A stretch of 58,155 nucleotides of DNA. It comes from Actinomycetes bacterium (GTDB lineage Bacteria > Actinomycetota > Acidimicrobiia > Acidimicrobiales > Ilumatobacteraceae). The notes below the pieces were generated by a model. It was not told where the DNA came from. It made no database searches and worked only from the letters and a program-made list of their open reading frames with translations. The position numbers and the translations under genes are program-made. Of this stretch, positions 7,660-16,619 are shown one piece after another. Location: assembly GCA_014190095.1 (NCBI GenBank), contig BJFW01000003.1, positions 1 through 58,155 on the forward strand, read 5' to 3'. The stretch's first letter is position 1, and each line of letters begins with the position of its first letter.

Positions 7660-9654
7660 ATGCCCAATCGGTTAGCCGATCAAACAAGTCCTTACCTTCG
7701 TCAGCACGCCGATAATCCAGTCGATTGGTACCCATGGAGTGACGAGGCCTTTGCCCATGCACGCGAGCGCAATGTTCCCATTCTTCTCTCCGTGGGATAT
7801 TCCGCATGCCACTGGTGCCACGTGATGGCACATGAGTGTTTTGAAGACAACGAGACTGCCGATGTTATGAACACGATGTTCGTCAACATCAAAGTCGACC
7901 GAGAAGAGCGTCCCGACGTCGATGCCATTTATATGGACGCCGTGCAAGCAATGACCGGACGCGGTGGATGGCCGATGACCGTTTTCTTGGCACCAGATGG
8001 AAAACCATTCTTCGGCGGAACCTATTTCCCAAAACCTTCGTTTCTCCAATTAATGAGCGCGATCACCGATGCGTGGAACAACCGCCGAGACGACATCAAC
8101 AACAACATCGAAGCGTTAATGGAAGCGTTAGAACGCACTGCAAAAATTGAGCAACATTCTGAAATTGCTGATTTCTCCACGTTTGAGAGTGCCGTCAGCC
8201 AGTTACGTGAAAACTTTGACTCCTCATGGGGTGGTTTTGGAAAGGCCCCAAAATTCCCAAGCACGATGAACCTTGAGGTGTTGTTACGCCAACTGCTTGC
8301 GGGTGAAGACAGCGATCTAGAGAACATCGTCACCACTTCTCTCGATGCCATGGCCAGTGGTGGCATGTACGACCACATCGGTGGCGGCTTCTCTCGATAC
8401 AGCGTTGATGAAATGTGGCTCGTGCCCCACTTTGAAAAAATGCTCTACGACCAGGCGCTTCTTGCCCGCGTGTATCTGCACGCAGGAATGCTGTTCGGAA
8501 ATGAAACCTGGAAGCAAGTCGCTCGGGAAACTATTGAGTATGTGCTGCGCGATCTCACGCATCGAGAAGGTGGGTTCTTCAGTGCTGAAGACGCAGATTC
8601 TCTTGACGACAGTGGACATAGCCATGAAGGTCACTTCTACGTGTGGAGCCGTGACGAGTTCACACGCGTGCTACCCGAGCATCTTCACGAACCAGCACTT
8701 AAATGGTATGAAATAACAGAGCCTGGAAACTTTGAAGGCAAAAACATTCCAGCCCGACTGCACCACCGTGGCGAACTATCACGACCTACCGAAGTCGAAG
8801 AGGCCCGAGCCATTCTGTTTCAGCACAGAAATTCTCGCCAGCGCCCACTCCTCGACGACAAAGTACTCACTGAGTGGAACGCCATGATGCTTGCAACACT
8901 TTCGGAGGCGGCTTTCTATTTTGAGTCAGACGAGTGGCTGCAAGCTGCAATTCGTAATGGCGAATTTCTTGTGCGCGAACTTCGAACTGCTACAGGAAAC
9001 TGGCACAGGAGCTGGCAAGAATCGGGCTCTCCTCAAGCACGACACAGCGCTCTTGCTGCCGACCTCGCCCAACTGATTGATGCCTTCACTCGACTTGGTG
9101 AGGCAAGCGGTCAAGCGCGATGGATCACCTATGCGCAAGAGACAGCCGACGAACTGCTCGGTCAGTGCTGGGATGCAGTGAATGGCGGACTGTTCACCAC
9201 GCCCGACAATGGTGAACAACTCATCGTTCGTCAAAAAGATGTCATGGACAACGCAACACCATCGGCAAACTCAACCGCGGCGCTTGCGCTGTACCGGCTT
9301 GGCGCACTGACTGGCAATAGTCGATACATCGATCATGCCGATCAAATCTTGCGACTCCTTGCACGCATTACAACCAGTGCGCCGTCTGCATTTGGCAATC
9401 TGCTGGCCTCGGTTCATCTGCGTCACGCGGGAATTACCGAAGTTGCACTTCCTGGGGATCAACCCGAAATGTTGCGCGAACTCCGCAGACGCTGGTTGCC
9501 AACTGTCGTGCTGGCCTGGGGTGAACGCTATGACTCTCCCCTATGGACTGACCGCAACCAGAACTCTGCCTATGTGTGCAAAGAGTATTCATGCTTGAAG
9601 CCAGCCACTTCGCCGGAAGAGTTTGTGGAAACACTGCGCATCGCGCTTGCCTAA
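7660..9654 (+). CDS. Thioredoxin-domain protein of the YyaL/SSP411 (DUF255) family
   Basis: The 664-residue protein begins with the family signature SPYLRQHADNPVDWYPW, then a thioredoxin-like domain with CHWC (in SVGYSACHWCHVM), and a long C-terminal alpha/alpha-barrel region resembling glycosidase/epimerase folds. The family is widespread in bacteria and animals (SPATA20), but its biochemical role is not settled, so I give none. No signal peptide is seen, so it is cytoplasmic. It starts 21 nt after the protease stop and ends 4 bp from the convergent nitroreductase. Confidence 0.9.
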   Translation: MPNRLADQTSPYLRQHADNPVDWYPWSDEAFAHARERNVPILLSVGYSACHWCHVMAHECFEDNETADVMNTMFVNIKVDREERPDVDAIYMDAVQAMTGRGGWPMTVFLAPDGKPFFGGTYFPKPSFLQLMSAITDAWNNRRDDINNNIEALMEALERTAKIEQHSEIADFSTFESAVSQLRENFDSSWGGFGKAPKFPSTMNLEVLLRQLLAGEDSDLENIVTTSLDAMASGGMYDHIGGGFSRYSVDEMWLVPHFEKMLYDQALLARVYLHAGMLFGNETWKQVARETIEYVLRDLTHREGGFFSAEDADSLDDSGHSHEGHFYVWSRDEFTRVLPEHLHEPALKWYEITEPGNFEGKNIPARLHHRGELSRPTEVEEARAILFQHRNSRQRPLLDDKVLTEWNAMMLATLSEAAFYFESDEWLQAAIRNGEFLVRELRTATGNWHRSWQESGSPQARHSALAADLAQLIDAFTRLGEASGQARWITYAQETADELLGQCWDAVNGGLFTTPDNGEQLIVRQKDVMDNATPSANSTAALALYRLGALTGNSRYIDHADQILRLLARITTSAPSAFGNLLASVHLRHAGITEVALPGDQPEMLRELRRRWLPTVVLAWGERYDSPLWTDRNQNSAYVCKEYSCLKPATSPEEFVETLRIALA

Positions 9655-9658
9655 ACCG

Positions 9659-10258
9659 TTACCACCGAGATCGGTGTATCGCTTCTTCGATAGGCCTTCG
9701 TGGACGTGCAGCACTCCTACCTTTTTCATCGCTGCGCACAGCACGGCCTACCGCAATCGCACCAAGTAATTGCATGTGCTCGGGAATACCGAGACGATTA
9801 CGCAACTGTTGCTCTCCGTTAAACACCGCAAAAAACAGCGCGCCGAGATCCGCATCATGTGCTGCAAGTAGTAGTGACATCACCGCAAATGATCCGTCAA
9901 CGGTCCAATACGGAGTTGGCCATGCATGCACTCCCTCGCCCAACCCAGTCGCCTGCTTATCAGGCTCGGCATATCGAGCTACGTAAGCAAGCGGGTCAAC
10001 AAACGGAAGAATGATTACTGGAGCATCGAGCAGTTGCTTCCAACGAAAGGTCGCACGTTTTTCCACGGGAAGCGTGTCGTTCCAAAATTCGGCAACATCA
10101 TCGCCTGTAAGAACCACGAAGTGCGTACCCTGTGTCTTGCCTGCCGATGGAGCACGGAGTGCCGAGTCGATCAGAGCATGCAACGCATCATCACCGATTG
10201 GTTCAGGCAGAAATGCCCGCGTCATTCGACGGGTACGAACAAGGTCGGTGAACTTCAC
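9659..10258 (-). CDS. Nitroreductase-family protein
   Basis: About 199 residues with the FMN-binding nitroreductase pattern: RTRRMTRAF near the N-terminus, then RAPSAGKTQGTHFVVL, and a late GAIAVGR motif. Members use FMN and NAD(P)H (or F420 in some actinobacterial relatives) to reduce varied substrates; the substrate is not predictable here. The frame is open to 10321, but the GTG at 10256-10258 begins MKFTDLVRTRR, the normal N-terminus, and lies 11 nt after the preceding stop. The longer start would overlap that gene. Confidence 0.8.
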   Translation of the reverse strand: MKFTDLVRTRRMTRAFLPEPIGDDALHALIDSALRAPSAGKTQGTHFVVLTGDDVAEFWNDTLPVEKRATFRWKQLLDAPVIILPFVDPLAYVARYAEPDKQATGLGEGVHAWPTPYWTVDGSFAVMSLLLAAHDADLGALFFAVFNGEQQLRNRLGIPEHMQLLGAIAVGRAVRSDEKGRSAARPRRPIEEAIHRSRW

Positions 10259-10269
10259 CGCGAAAACCG

Positions 10270-10935
10270 TTAGTGCTTTTCGAGTTTGCCAAGTTTGGCG
10301 AGTGACTCTGCCATGGTCCAACCATGAACGATGAGTGCTCCACCCTTGGCTTTTGTTACACCCTTGAACTGCGCAGCAACATCTGGATTCACTTTTTCCG
10401 GCTTCGTTGACTCATGATCTAGAAAACCACTGTGCCCATTTGACTTCACAATGAAACTCTGTTCGTCATAGGTGGACTCAACGCCGAACCTACGTGCAAG
10501 CCGCTTGCCCCAAGCTCGCTCTTCGCCTACTGCGCGATGACCAGGGCGAGGAATCAACTCGGTCAGCGCTTTGAATGACTCAAGTCCGTCTGCGCTCAAA
10601 AAACGCGAGCCAACAACCACATCTTCATCAGGGAATGCCATGAGTGCTCGGTGATACGCCTCAGTCATGAGTCCCTTCAGTACGGCATCACGTTTTGGTG
10701 TGCGCTTCACGCTCATCATGCCAAGTAACACACAAGGCGTTCCACCAATGCGCTCAAGCGTTGAAAATGTGAATCCATGTACTTTGCCGCTGATCTTGGC
10801 AACCGTGAACAGCACCCAGTCTTCTTTGGCTTTGGTAATTGCCTCTAACTTGAAGTAACCACCCATGGCCGCCAATTCTTCAAGTTCAATATCGGTAAGG
10901 GACGCACAATCACGCGTTTCAACCTCAACTGACAT
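10270..10935 (-). CDS. Conserved hypothetical protein (possible GNAT-like fold)
   Basis: A 221-residue soluble protein I cannot assign firmly. The first 150 residues alternate strands and helices and contain HGFTFSTLERIGG and a run resembling acetyltransferases (MTEAYHRALMAFPDEDVVVGSRF), but no clear acetyl-CoA loop. It lies between dnaE and the nitroreductase. An ATGACA and TATACA pair with 17 nt spacing ends on the start codon, so either the gene is read from dnaE or translation begins at the internal ATG at 10864-10866. Confidence 0.6.
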   Translation of the reverse strand: MSVEVETRDCASLTDIELEELAAMGGYFKLEAITKAKEDWVLFTVAKISGKVHGFTFSTLERIGGTPCVLLGMMSVKRTPKRDAVLKGLMTEAYHRALMAFPDEDVVVGSRFLSADGLESFKALTELIPRPGHRAVGEERAWGKRLARRFGVESTYDEQSFIVKSNGHSGFLDHESTKPEKVNPDVAAQFKGVTKAKGGALIVHGWTMAESLAKLGKLEKH

Positions 10936-11008
10936 GTATACAGTCTGCCAGCAAAATTGTCATTTGAGACGGGCCAATACTGCACATGCCTCTGGGTTGG
11001 AATACTGC

Positions 11009-14000
11009 CTATTCGATATAGGCGTTTTCACCATACTCAGTGCGCAACACGCCGATAGCCCGATCAACATTGACATTGAATTCAGAACTCAGTCGCAATA
11101 CATTTTCTGGCCCAAGATGTAAATACACAGGGGACGTGCCTGGATACTCCAGCAAGGTGGCCTTCAGAGTTTCAATGGAGGACTCTGACAGCATCTGAGC
11201 TGCAATCTTGAGGTGTAGAGAGTCTTGGAAGGCACGCAAACCTTCTAAAACGGTGATGTCCATTGCCATAAAACCAACCCGATTGTCGTCTCGCTTGTCG
11301 AGTCGCCCACGCACTGACACCAAAATGTCGTCGGCAAGCTGGTGGCCAAATTTTTGCAAAGTCTTTGGAAACAAGGTGACTTCAACCGAACCCTGCAAGT
11401 CTTCCAATTGGAACGTTGCCATCTGATCACCTTTACGCGTGTATTTCCGCGCAAGTCCGTTGATAATTCCACCGACAACAATGAACGCGCCGTCGTCACG
11501 CTCCAACGCTTCAGGAATAGAACAGTCAACCCGCCGACGGAGCGCTCCCTCAATTCCCATGAGCGGATGATCCGAAACATACAGCCCTAGCATTTCTTTT
11601 TCAAACTTCAATTGCTCGGTCTTATCGAATTGCAGCTCAGGAATGTTTTGGCGTTCGGAGAACCCATCTGCTTCGTCACCCAAGTCACCGAACAAACTCA
11701 TCACGCCCTGATCTCGTTCGCGGCGCCGCACCATGGTGTTGTCAATGATTGATTCAAAAACCATTAGTAGTCCCTTACGTGGGTGCCCGAGTTTGTCGAA
11801 TGCCCCAGCCTTAATGAGCGACTCAATAGTGCGCTTATTTAATGCTTGCTCAGGTACGCGCTCCGCAAAGTCATAGAACGACTCAAAAACCCCATGTGCA
11901 TCACGGTGCTCAATAATCTGTCGAACAAGACCTTCGCCAACATTGCGTATAGCGCTGAGCCCGAACGTAATCTGCTGCTCATCACCATTGACTATTGGTT
12001 CAAAGTTGACACCCGAGCGATTGATGTCTGGAGTCAACACCGTGATTCCGCTCGTTCGCGCATCGGACAAATACACCGCAGCCTTTTCGTAATTCGCTTT
12101 AACACTGGTCAATAAGCAGGCCATGTATTCCACTGGATAGTGCGCTTTGAGATATGCGGTTTGATACGAAATAAGTCCGTACCCGTATGCGTGACTCTTG
12201 GCAAATGCGTAGTCGGCAAATTTCACGATGGTGTCAAAGAGTTCCTCGCCAAGCTCCACTCCATATCCAGTGCTTGCACATCCTGCGACGAAACTGCCTC
12301 GAGCTTCCTCCATTTTCTCTGGAATCTTCTTTCCACAAGCCTTGCGCAAGTTGTCTGCCTCGGCCATGGAAAATCCTGCGAACTTCTGCGATACGCGCAT
12401 GAGGCTTTCCTGATAGATCATGAGTCCGAAGGTGTCCCCCAAGACTTCTGCAGCGTCAGGGTGGAAATACTGAATCTTTTTTCGACTGTTTTTATAATCG
12501 GCAAAATCGTTGTGCATGTTTGCGCTCATTGGACCAGGGCGATACAACGCGAGCACGGCAGAGAGATCTTCAAAGCGCCCTGGAATGAGCGACTTCAGCA
12601 ACGCGCGCATCTGCGAGGACTCCAACTGGAAAACCCCAATGGTGTCTCCTCGCGACAACAACTGATATGTCAACTTATCGTCCATTGGGATTGCGTCAAT
12701 TGAGAATCGCTCATCACGAGTCTTGCGAATCATGGTGTTGGCATCTGAAATAACGTCCAAGTTGCGCAAACCAAGAATGTCCATCTTCAACAATCCAAGG
12801 TCTTCAACGGCATGCATTTCGTATTGCGTTACAACTGGCGCATCCTCTGGAGATTGGCCCTGTTCAGGCTTGCGCTGAATTGGCAAGTACTCGGTCAGTG
12901 GCTCTTTCGTAATCACTACCGCGGCAGCATGAATTCCGACCGATCGCTTTAAGCCCTCAAGCCCTCGAGCAACATGGACGATGCGCTTTACATCAGGATC
13001 AGACTCACACAGTGCTCGCAAGTCTGCTGCCGCTTGGAATCCGGCCTTGTGCTTACTGTCTTCTTCGAAGCAGTACTTCAGTGGCGTATCGCGACCCATC
13101 ACCAGCGGTGGCATGAGTTTGGCGATTTTGTCACCAAGTGGGTAGGGATACCCAAGCACGCGAGCAGCATCGCGAACAGCGTTGCGTGCCTTAATCGTTC
13201 CAAACGTAATGATTTGCGCAACGTGATCGCGGCCGTATTTGTCGGCCGCATAGCGAATCATTTGATCGCGATAGCGCGAGTCAAAGTCCATATCGATATC
13301 TGGCATTGATATTCGACTTGGGTTGAGGAATCGCTCAAAGATGAGGTCGTACTTAATTGGGTCAAGGTCGGTGATGCGCAAGCAATATGCAATGGCACAA
13401 CCTGCAGCAGAACCACGTCCAGGGCCAACACGAATATCCTGCTCGCGCGCATAGCGAATGAGATCCCACACAATTAAGAAGTACGAGCTAAAGCCCATGC
13501 CTCCGATGACTTCAAGTTCATAATCAAGTCGCTGCGTTACTGAATTTGGAAGCGTTTCTCCCCAACGTTCGTGCGCACCTTTGTATGCCAAATGGCGCAG
13601 ATAGTCACCATCATCAGAGAAGCCATCTGGAATTGGAAAGTGCGGCAACACCGAATTACCGAATGGAATGTCGATTTCTGCACGCTCTGCAATCCACAAC
13701 GTGTTGTCACAAGCGGCAGGAACTTCACGAAACAGGTAGCGCATTTCTTGTGCCGACTTCAAGTAGTGCTCGGTGCCTTCGAACTTGAAGCGGTTTGGAT
13801 CTGCAATCGTGCATCCAGTTTGCACACACAGCAATGCATCGTGTGCTTCGTGATCTTCACGATGCGTGTAGTGCGTGTCATTCGTTGCAAGCAGAGGCGC
13901 ACCAATTTTCTTTGCCAATTCAATCAGTTGCGGATTGGTTTGATGCTGCTCAGCGATTCCGTGATCTTGAATCTCAATAAAGAAATTGTCTTTGCCAAAA

Positions 14001-14536
14001 ATATCCTGCAATCGGCCAGCATCGCTCTCCGCACCCGAGATGTCGCCTTTCAACATCTTTTGCAACACGTGACCACCCAAGCATCCACTTGTTGCGATGA
14101 TGCCTTCACTGTGTCGTTGCAACAACTCCCAGTCCATTCGCGGCTGGTAGTAATAACCTTCAAGAAATGCAAGGCTCGACAGCTTGATGAGGTTCTTGTA
14201 ACCGATGTTGTTTTCTGCAAGCAAGGTGAGGTGGTAATACACCTTTCCCCCACTTTCGGTTTCACCGCCAGAGTCGTCAATGCGTCCTCGGCGTGATGGT
14301 CGCTCTGAGCGGTGCTCATGAGCCATGTACGCCTCGGTGCCGATAATCGGCTTAATACCTTTTTCTTTGCACTGTTTATAGAAATCAACGACGCCATACA
14401 TGTTGCCGTGATCAGTCATTCCGAGCGCAGGCATCCCTTCGGCAGCGGCTTTGCCTACTAATTCATCAAGCCGTGATGCTCCATCCAGCATCGAAAATTC
14501 GGTGTGGACATGTAAGTGGGTAAACGAATCTGCCAT
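11009..14536 (-). CDS. dnaE: DNA polymerase III alpha subunit (replicative polymerase)
   Basis: This 1175-residue replicative polymerase has an N-terminal PHP domain (HLHVH at 7-11, TDHG near 41-44, E68, H102, C152, and the NDTHY block near 219-223). The metal ligands look intact, so PHP proofreading as in mycobacterial DnaE1 is plausible. The polymerase active site PDIDMDFDS places D413 and D415. The fingers, a helix-hairpin-helix region and a C-terminal OB-fold follow. The ATG overlaps the bpa stop (TAATG). Same operon as bpa and the phosphodiesterase. Confidence 0.97.
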   Translation of the reverse strand: MADSFTHLHVHTEFSMLDGASRLDELVGKAAAEGMPALGMTDHGNMYGVVDFYKQCKEKGIKPIIGTEAYMAHEHRSERPSRRGRIDDSGGETESGGKVYYHLTLLAENNIGYKNLIKLSSLAFLEGYYYQPRMDWELLQRHSEGIIATSGCLGGHVLQKMLKGDISGAESDAGRLQDIFGKDNFFIEIQDHGIAEQHQTNPQLIELAKKIGAPLLATNDTHYTHREDHEAHDALLCVQTGCTIADPNRFKFEGTEHYLKSAQEMRYLFREVPAACDNTLWIAERAEIDIPFGNSVLPHFPIPDGFSDDGDYLRHLAYKGAHERWGETLPNSVTQRLDYELEVIGGMGFSSYFLIVWDLIRYAREQDIRVGPGRGSAAGCAIAYCLRITDLDPIKYDLIFERFLNPSRISMPDIDMDFDSRYRDQMIRYAADKYGRDHVAQIITFGTIKARNAVRDAARVLGYPYPLGDKIAKLMPPLVMGRDTPLKYCFEEDSKHKAGFQAAADLRALCESDPDVKRIVHVARGLEGLKRSVGIHAAAVVITKEPLTEYLPIQRKPEQGQSPEDAPVVTQYEMHAVEDLGLLKMDILGLRNLDVISDANTMIRKTRDERFSIDAIPMDDKLTYQLLSRGDTIGVFQLESSQMRALLKSLIPGRFEDLSAVLALYRPGPMSANMHNDFADYKNSRKKIQYFHPDAAEVLGDTFGLMIYQESLMRVSQKFAGFSMAEADNLRKACGKKIPEKMEEARGSFVAGCASTGYGVELGEELFDTIVKFADYAFAKSHAYGYGLISYQTAYLKAHYPVEYMACLLTSVKANYEKAAVYLSDARTSGITVLTPDINRSGVNFEPIVNGDEQQITFGLSAIRNVGEGLVRQIIEHRDAHGVFESFYDFAERVPEQALNKRTIESLIKAGAFDKLGHPRKGLLMVFESIIDNTMVRRRERDQGVMSLFGDLGDEADGFSERQNIPELQFDKTEQLKFEKEMLGLYVSDHPLMGIEGALRRRVDCSIPEALERDDGAFIVVGGIINGLARKYTRKGDQMATFQLEDLQGSVEVTLFPKTLQKFGHQLADDILVSVRGRLDKRDDNRVGFMAMDITVLEGLRAFQDSLHLKIAAQMLSESSIETLKATLLEYPGTSPVYLHLGPENVLRLSSEFNVNVDRAIGVLRTEYGENAYIE

Positions 14537-15027
14537 TACAGATACGTACCAGGACGATCATTGCCCATTCCTGGTTCGGCAGACCCTGGAAGCTGTCGCA
14601 TCTGTTCAAGTTGTTGACGGGCGGCAATTTGCTGCGCAAAGAGCGTCGCTTGAATGCCATGGAACAATCCTTCTAGCCAGCCAACAAGTTGCGCCTTGGC
14701 AACGCGGAGTTCACCTTCCGAAGGCACTACCCCGTCTCGAAATGGCAGGGCCAATGTGCGCAACTCATTCGCAAGGTCTGGAGACAACGCTTCGGTGAGT
14801 TCGACAATTGAGCGTTCGTAAATTTCTGCAAGACGTTCGCGACTCGGCGCATCAAGGTTCATCGAATGAACTTCATCAAGCAACTGCTTAATCATGGAAC
14901 CTATCCGCATCACTTTGGCGGGAGCAGTAACACCAACGGATTCATCAACTGGTGGCAATGGAGCACCTAGTCCCACCACTTCGGGACTGCCCTTTGGCTG
15001 TACTTTGGGCGTTTCGTTCGTAGACAT
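14536..15027 (-). CDS. bpa: Bacterial proteasome activator Bpa
   Basis: The 163-residue protein matches the Bpa family (Rv3780, DUF2587): AKVMRIGSMIKQLLDEV, then four-helix-bundle segments, AKAQLVGWLEGLFHGIQ, and a C-terminal GTYL that corresponds to the GQYL/HbYX-type tail that docks into the 20S proteasome. Family members form a ring that opens the proteasome gate without ATP and help degrade unfolded proteins. This implies a 20S proteasome elsewhere in the genome. The ATG at 15025-15027 is preferred over the TTG three codons upstream. It is tightly coupled to dnaE. Confidence 0.93.
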   Translation of the reverse strand: MSTNETPKVQPKGSPEVVGLGAPLPPVDESVGVTAPAKVMRIGSMIKQLLDEVHSMNLDAPSRERLAEIYERSIVELTEALSPDLANELRTLALPFRDGVVPSEGELRVAKAQLVGWLEGLFHGIQATLFAQQIAARQQLEQMRQLPGSAEPGMGNDRPGTYL

Positions 15028-15047
15028 GTCAGGCAAGTATGGCTTTC

Positions 15048-16151
15048 TCAGCGTGCAAATGCCAGTAACGGAACATCAATTTCCGCATCGGTGAGCGACC
15101 CATGACGACAGACCAATGAAAACGAGCCAGAATCAAGTGGTTCGTCAAAGCTGGTGCCGGTAAATGGCACCAGAGCAACATCACCCAGTCGTTTGCGCGC
15201 AACGTCAGTGACGCGTTTGCCAAACCACTGTTGCTCACAGGCTTCGTCTCGTGACACCACCCACGCGTCTTTTCCATGATGCTGCTTTGCGGCATCCAGT
15301 AAGTCCTGCTCTGCGCCGGACTTTGCATGCAACCAGCGAAAGCGTCCTTCTCCGGACTGATGAGTAACGCGCGACAACACATCGGAATGTGGTGACTGCG
15401 TGTTCTGACCCACATGCACCTGACCGTGGTCTGCAGTAACCAACAATACCGAGCCTGGCACTAATGCTTCTGCAACATCTGCAACTAAACGATCGGCGTT
15501 TCGCAACTCGGCGTTGTAGTACTCACCGAATCCGCGTTCGTGGGCAACTTTGTCAACACCGTCGTAATACGCGTAGATGAATTTCTGTCCGCTACGCAGC
15601 AATTGACCTACTTGCACAGCAATGCTTGAAGCTGCTCGCCAACCCATTGGTCGCGAACCGCGCAAATGCGCTTCCGTAAATGCCGATCCTTCAAGTTCTG
15701 CCTTACTCAACACCGGTACTGCCGCACCCATGAATGGTGGACATGGTTGCACCAAATCCGGTGGATACGTTGCGCGCAAGTCGCCTTTGTCGTCGCCCCA
15801 TCGCAGCATTTGTACAACGTGACCACCAAGGTCAATGCGATAGCCCATCATTCCGTGTTCGCCAGGTGTTAGACCTGTTGCAATTGAAGTCAACGCAGTG
15901 ACAGTTGTTGTTGGTGCAACGCTCGTAATTGAATTCCCCTGCATACTTGCAAGCATCGGTGCATGTTGCTGATGCTCGCGCAGCTGATGCCAGCCCAGGC
16001 CATCGAGAACCAAAAGCACCACTTGGTATGCACCCTGTACACATGCAGGCATCCACTGAGGCACTTCCTGAGTTCCTCGTGGCCCAAGAAGGGCCGGAAT
16101 CAGACCCGCGATTGAGCCACCTTGGTAGTCGGGGACTCGGGGCGTAGGCAC
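15048..16151 (-). CDS. Type I phosphodiesterase/nucleotide pyrophosphatase-family protein
   Basis: About 367 residues of the alkaline-phosphatase superfamily: metal ligand D50 in LLVLDGLGW, a nucleophile Thr in APTTTVTA (81-83), DGVDKVAHERG and TADHGQVHVG metal sites. Members cleave phosphodiester or pyrophosphate bonds; the substrate is unknown. No signal peptide is evident. The frame is open to 16241, but the GTG at 16149-16151 sits exactly 7 nt after a TAGTGT -10 box, so I take this as a leaderless start. It is divergent from the Rrf2 gene and heads the operon to bpa and dnaE. Confidence 0.85.
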   Translation of the reverse strand: MPTPRVPDYQGGSIAGLIPALLGPRGTQEVPQWMPACVQGAYQVVLLVLDGLGWHQLREHQQHAPMLASMQGNSITSVAPTTTVTALTSIATGLTPGEHGMMGYRIDLGGHVVQMLRWGDDKGDLRATYPPDLVQPCPPFMGAAVPVLSKAELEGSAFTEAHLRGSRPMGWRAASSIAVQVGQLLRSGQKFIYAYYDGVDKVAHERGFGEYYNAELRNADRLVADVAEALVPGSVLLVTADHGQVHVGQNTQSPHSDVLSRVTHQSGEGRFRWLHAKSGAEQDLLDAAKQHHGKDAWVVSRDEACEQQWFGKRVTDVARKRLGDVALVPFTGTSFDEPLDSGSFSLVCRHGSLTDAEIDVPLLAFAR

Positions 16152-16157
16152 CCGATC

Positions 16158-16164
16158 TACACTA
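16158..16164. promoter_or_regulatory. Shared bidirectional -10 element between the phosphodiesterase and Rrf2 genes
   Basis: The 7-bp stretch TACACTA contains TACACT on the plus strand (16158-16163) and TAGTGT on the minus strand (16164-16159), offset by one base. Plus: 6 nt then the GTG at 16170. Minus: 7 nt then the GTG at 16151. Neither gene has a Shine-Dalgarno site. Both transcripts would be leaderless and would compete for one RNA polymerase footprint. Confidence 0.55.
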
Positions 16165-16169
16165 CAAGA

Positions 16170-16616
16170 GTGCGTGTATCTACTCGGGGTGACTATGCGT
16201 GTCGAGCGCTGTTGTCGTTGGCCCTTCACGCCGACGATCAAGGGCCAACTTCAGTGCGCGACATCGCTACACGTACCGCGCTTCCCCAGCCTTACCTCGA
16301 GCAAATCTTGCTAGTTCTCAAAGGTGCAGGTCTGGTGAAATCAAAACGTGGCGTTGGAGGTGGATACGTTTTGGCTCGTCCCGCTGAAGAGATTCTGCTT
16401 TCTGAAATTATTGCTGCCGCCGATGGCCCGATCACGCTTGGCGATTTTGGTCAACCACACCAAGACGGCGCTTGCGATCATGAGGGCCATTGCGTGTTGC
16501 TTGCGATTTGGAACGTTGCAGGCGAACACATGCGCCATCACTTGGCTGATTACACGCTGGCAAAAATTGCGCAGGCCGCTCGTGGCACTGCACAGTGGCC
16601 TGAATTACACCACTAA
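16170..16616 (+). CDS. Rrf2-family transcriptional regulator
   Basis: This 148-residue winged-helix regulator has the Rrf2 N-terminus (VSTRGDYACRALLSLA), recognition helix region PQPYLEQIL and wing KSKRGVGGGYVLA. The usual Fe-S ligand trio is incomplete: C102 and C108 keep the C-X5-C spacing but no third cysteine follows, so a cluster would need non-Cys ligands as in RsrR-type proteins. The GTG start lies 6 nt after a TACACT box. The upstream ATG of the open frame is unlikely. It is divergent from, and may regulate, the neighbouring phosphodiesterase-bpa-dnaE operon. Confidence 0.88.
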   Translation: MRVSTRGDYACRALLSLALHADDQGPTSVRDIATRTALPQPYLEQILLVLKGAGLVKSKRGVGGGYVLARPAEEILLSEIIAAADGPITLGDFGQPHQDGACDHEGHCVLLAIWNVAGEHMRHHLADYTLAKIAQAARGTAQWPELHH

Positions 16617-16619
16617 GAC

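Noticed and set aside
12140-14296. Plus-strand frames of 187 and 241 codons inside dnaE
   Set aside because: dnaE is full length and intact on the other strand; these have no ribosome sites or recognisable domains.
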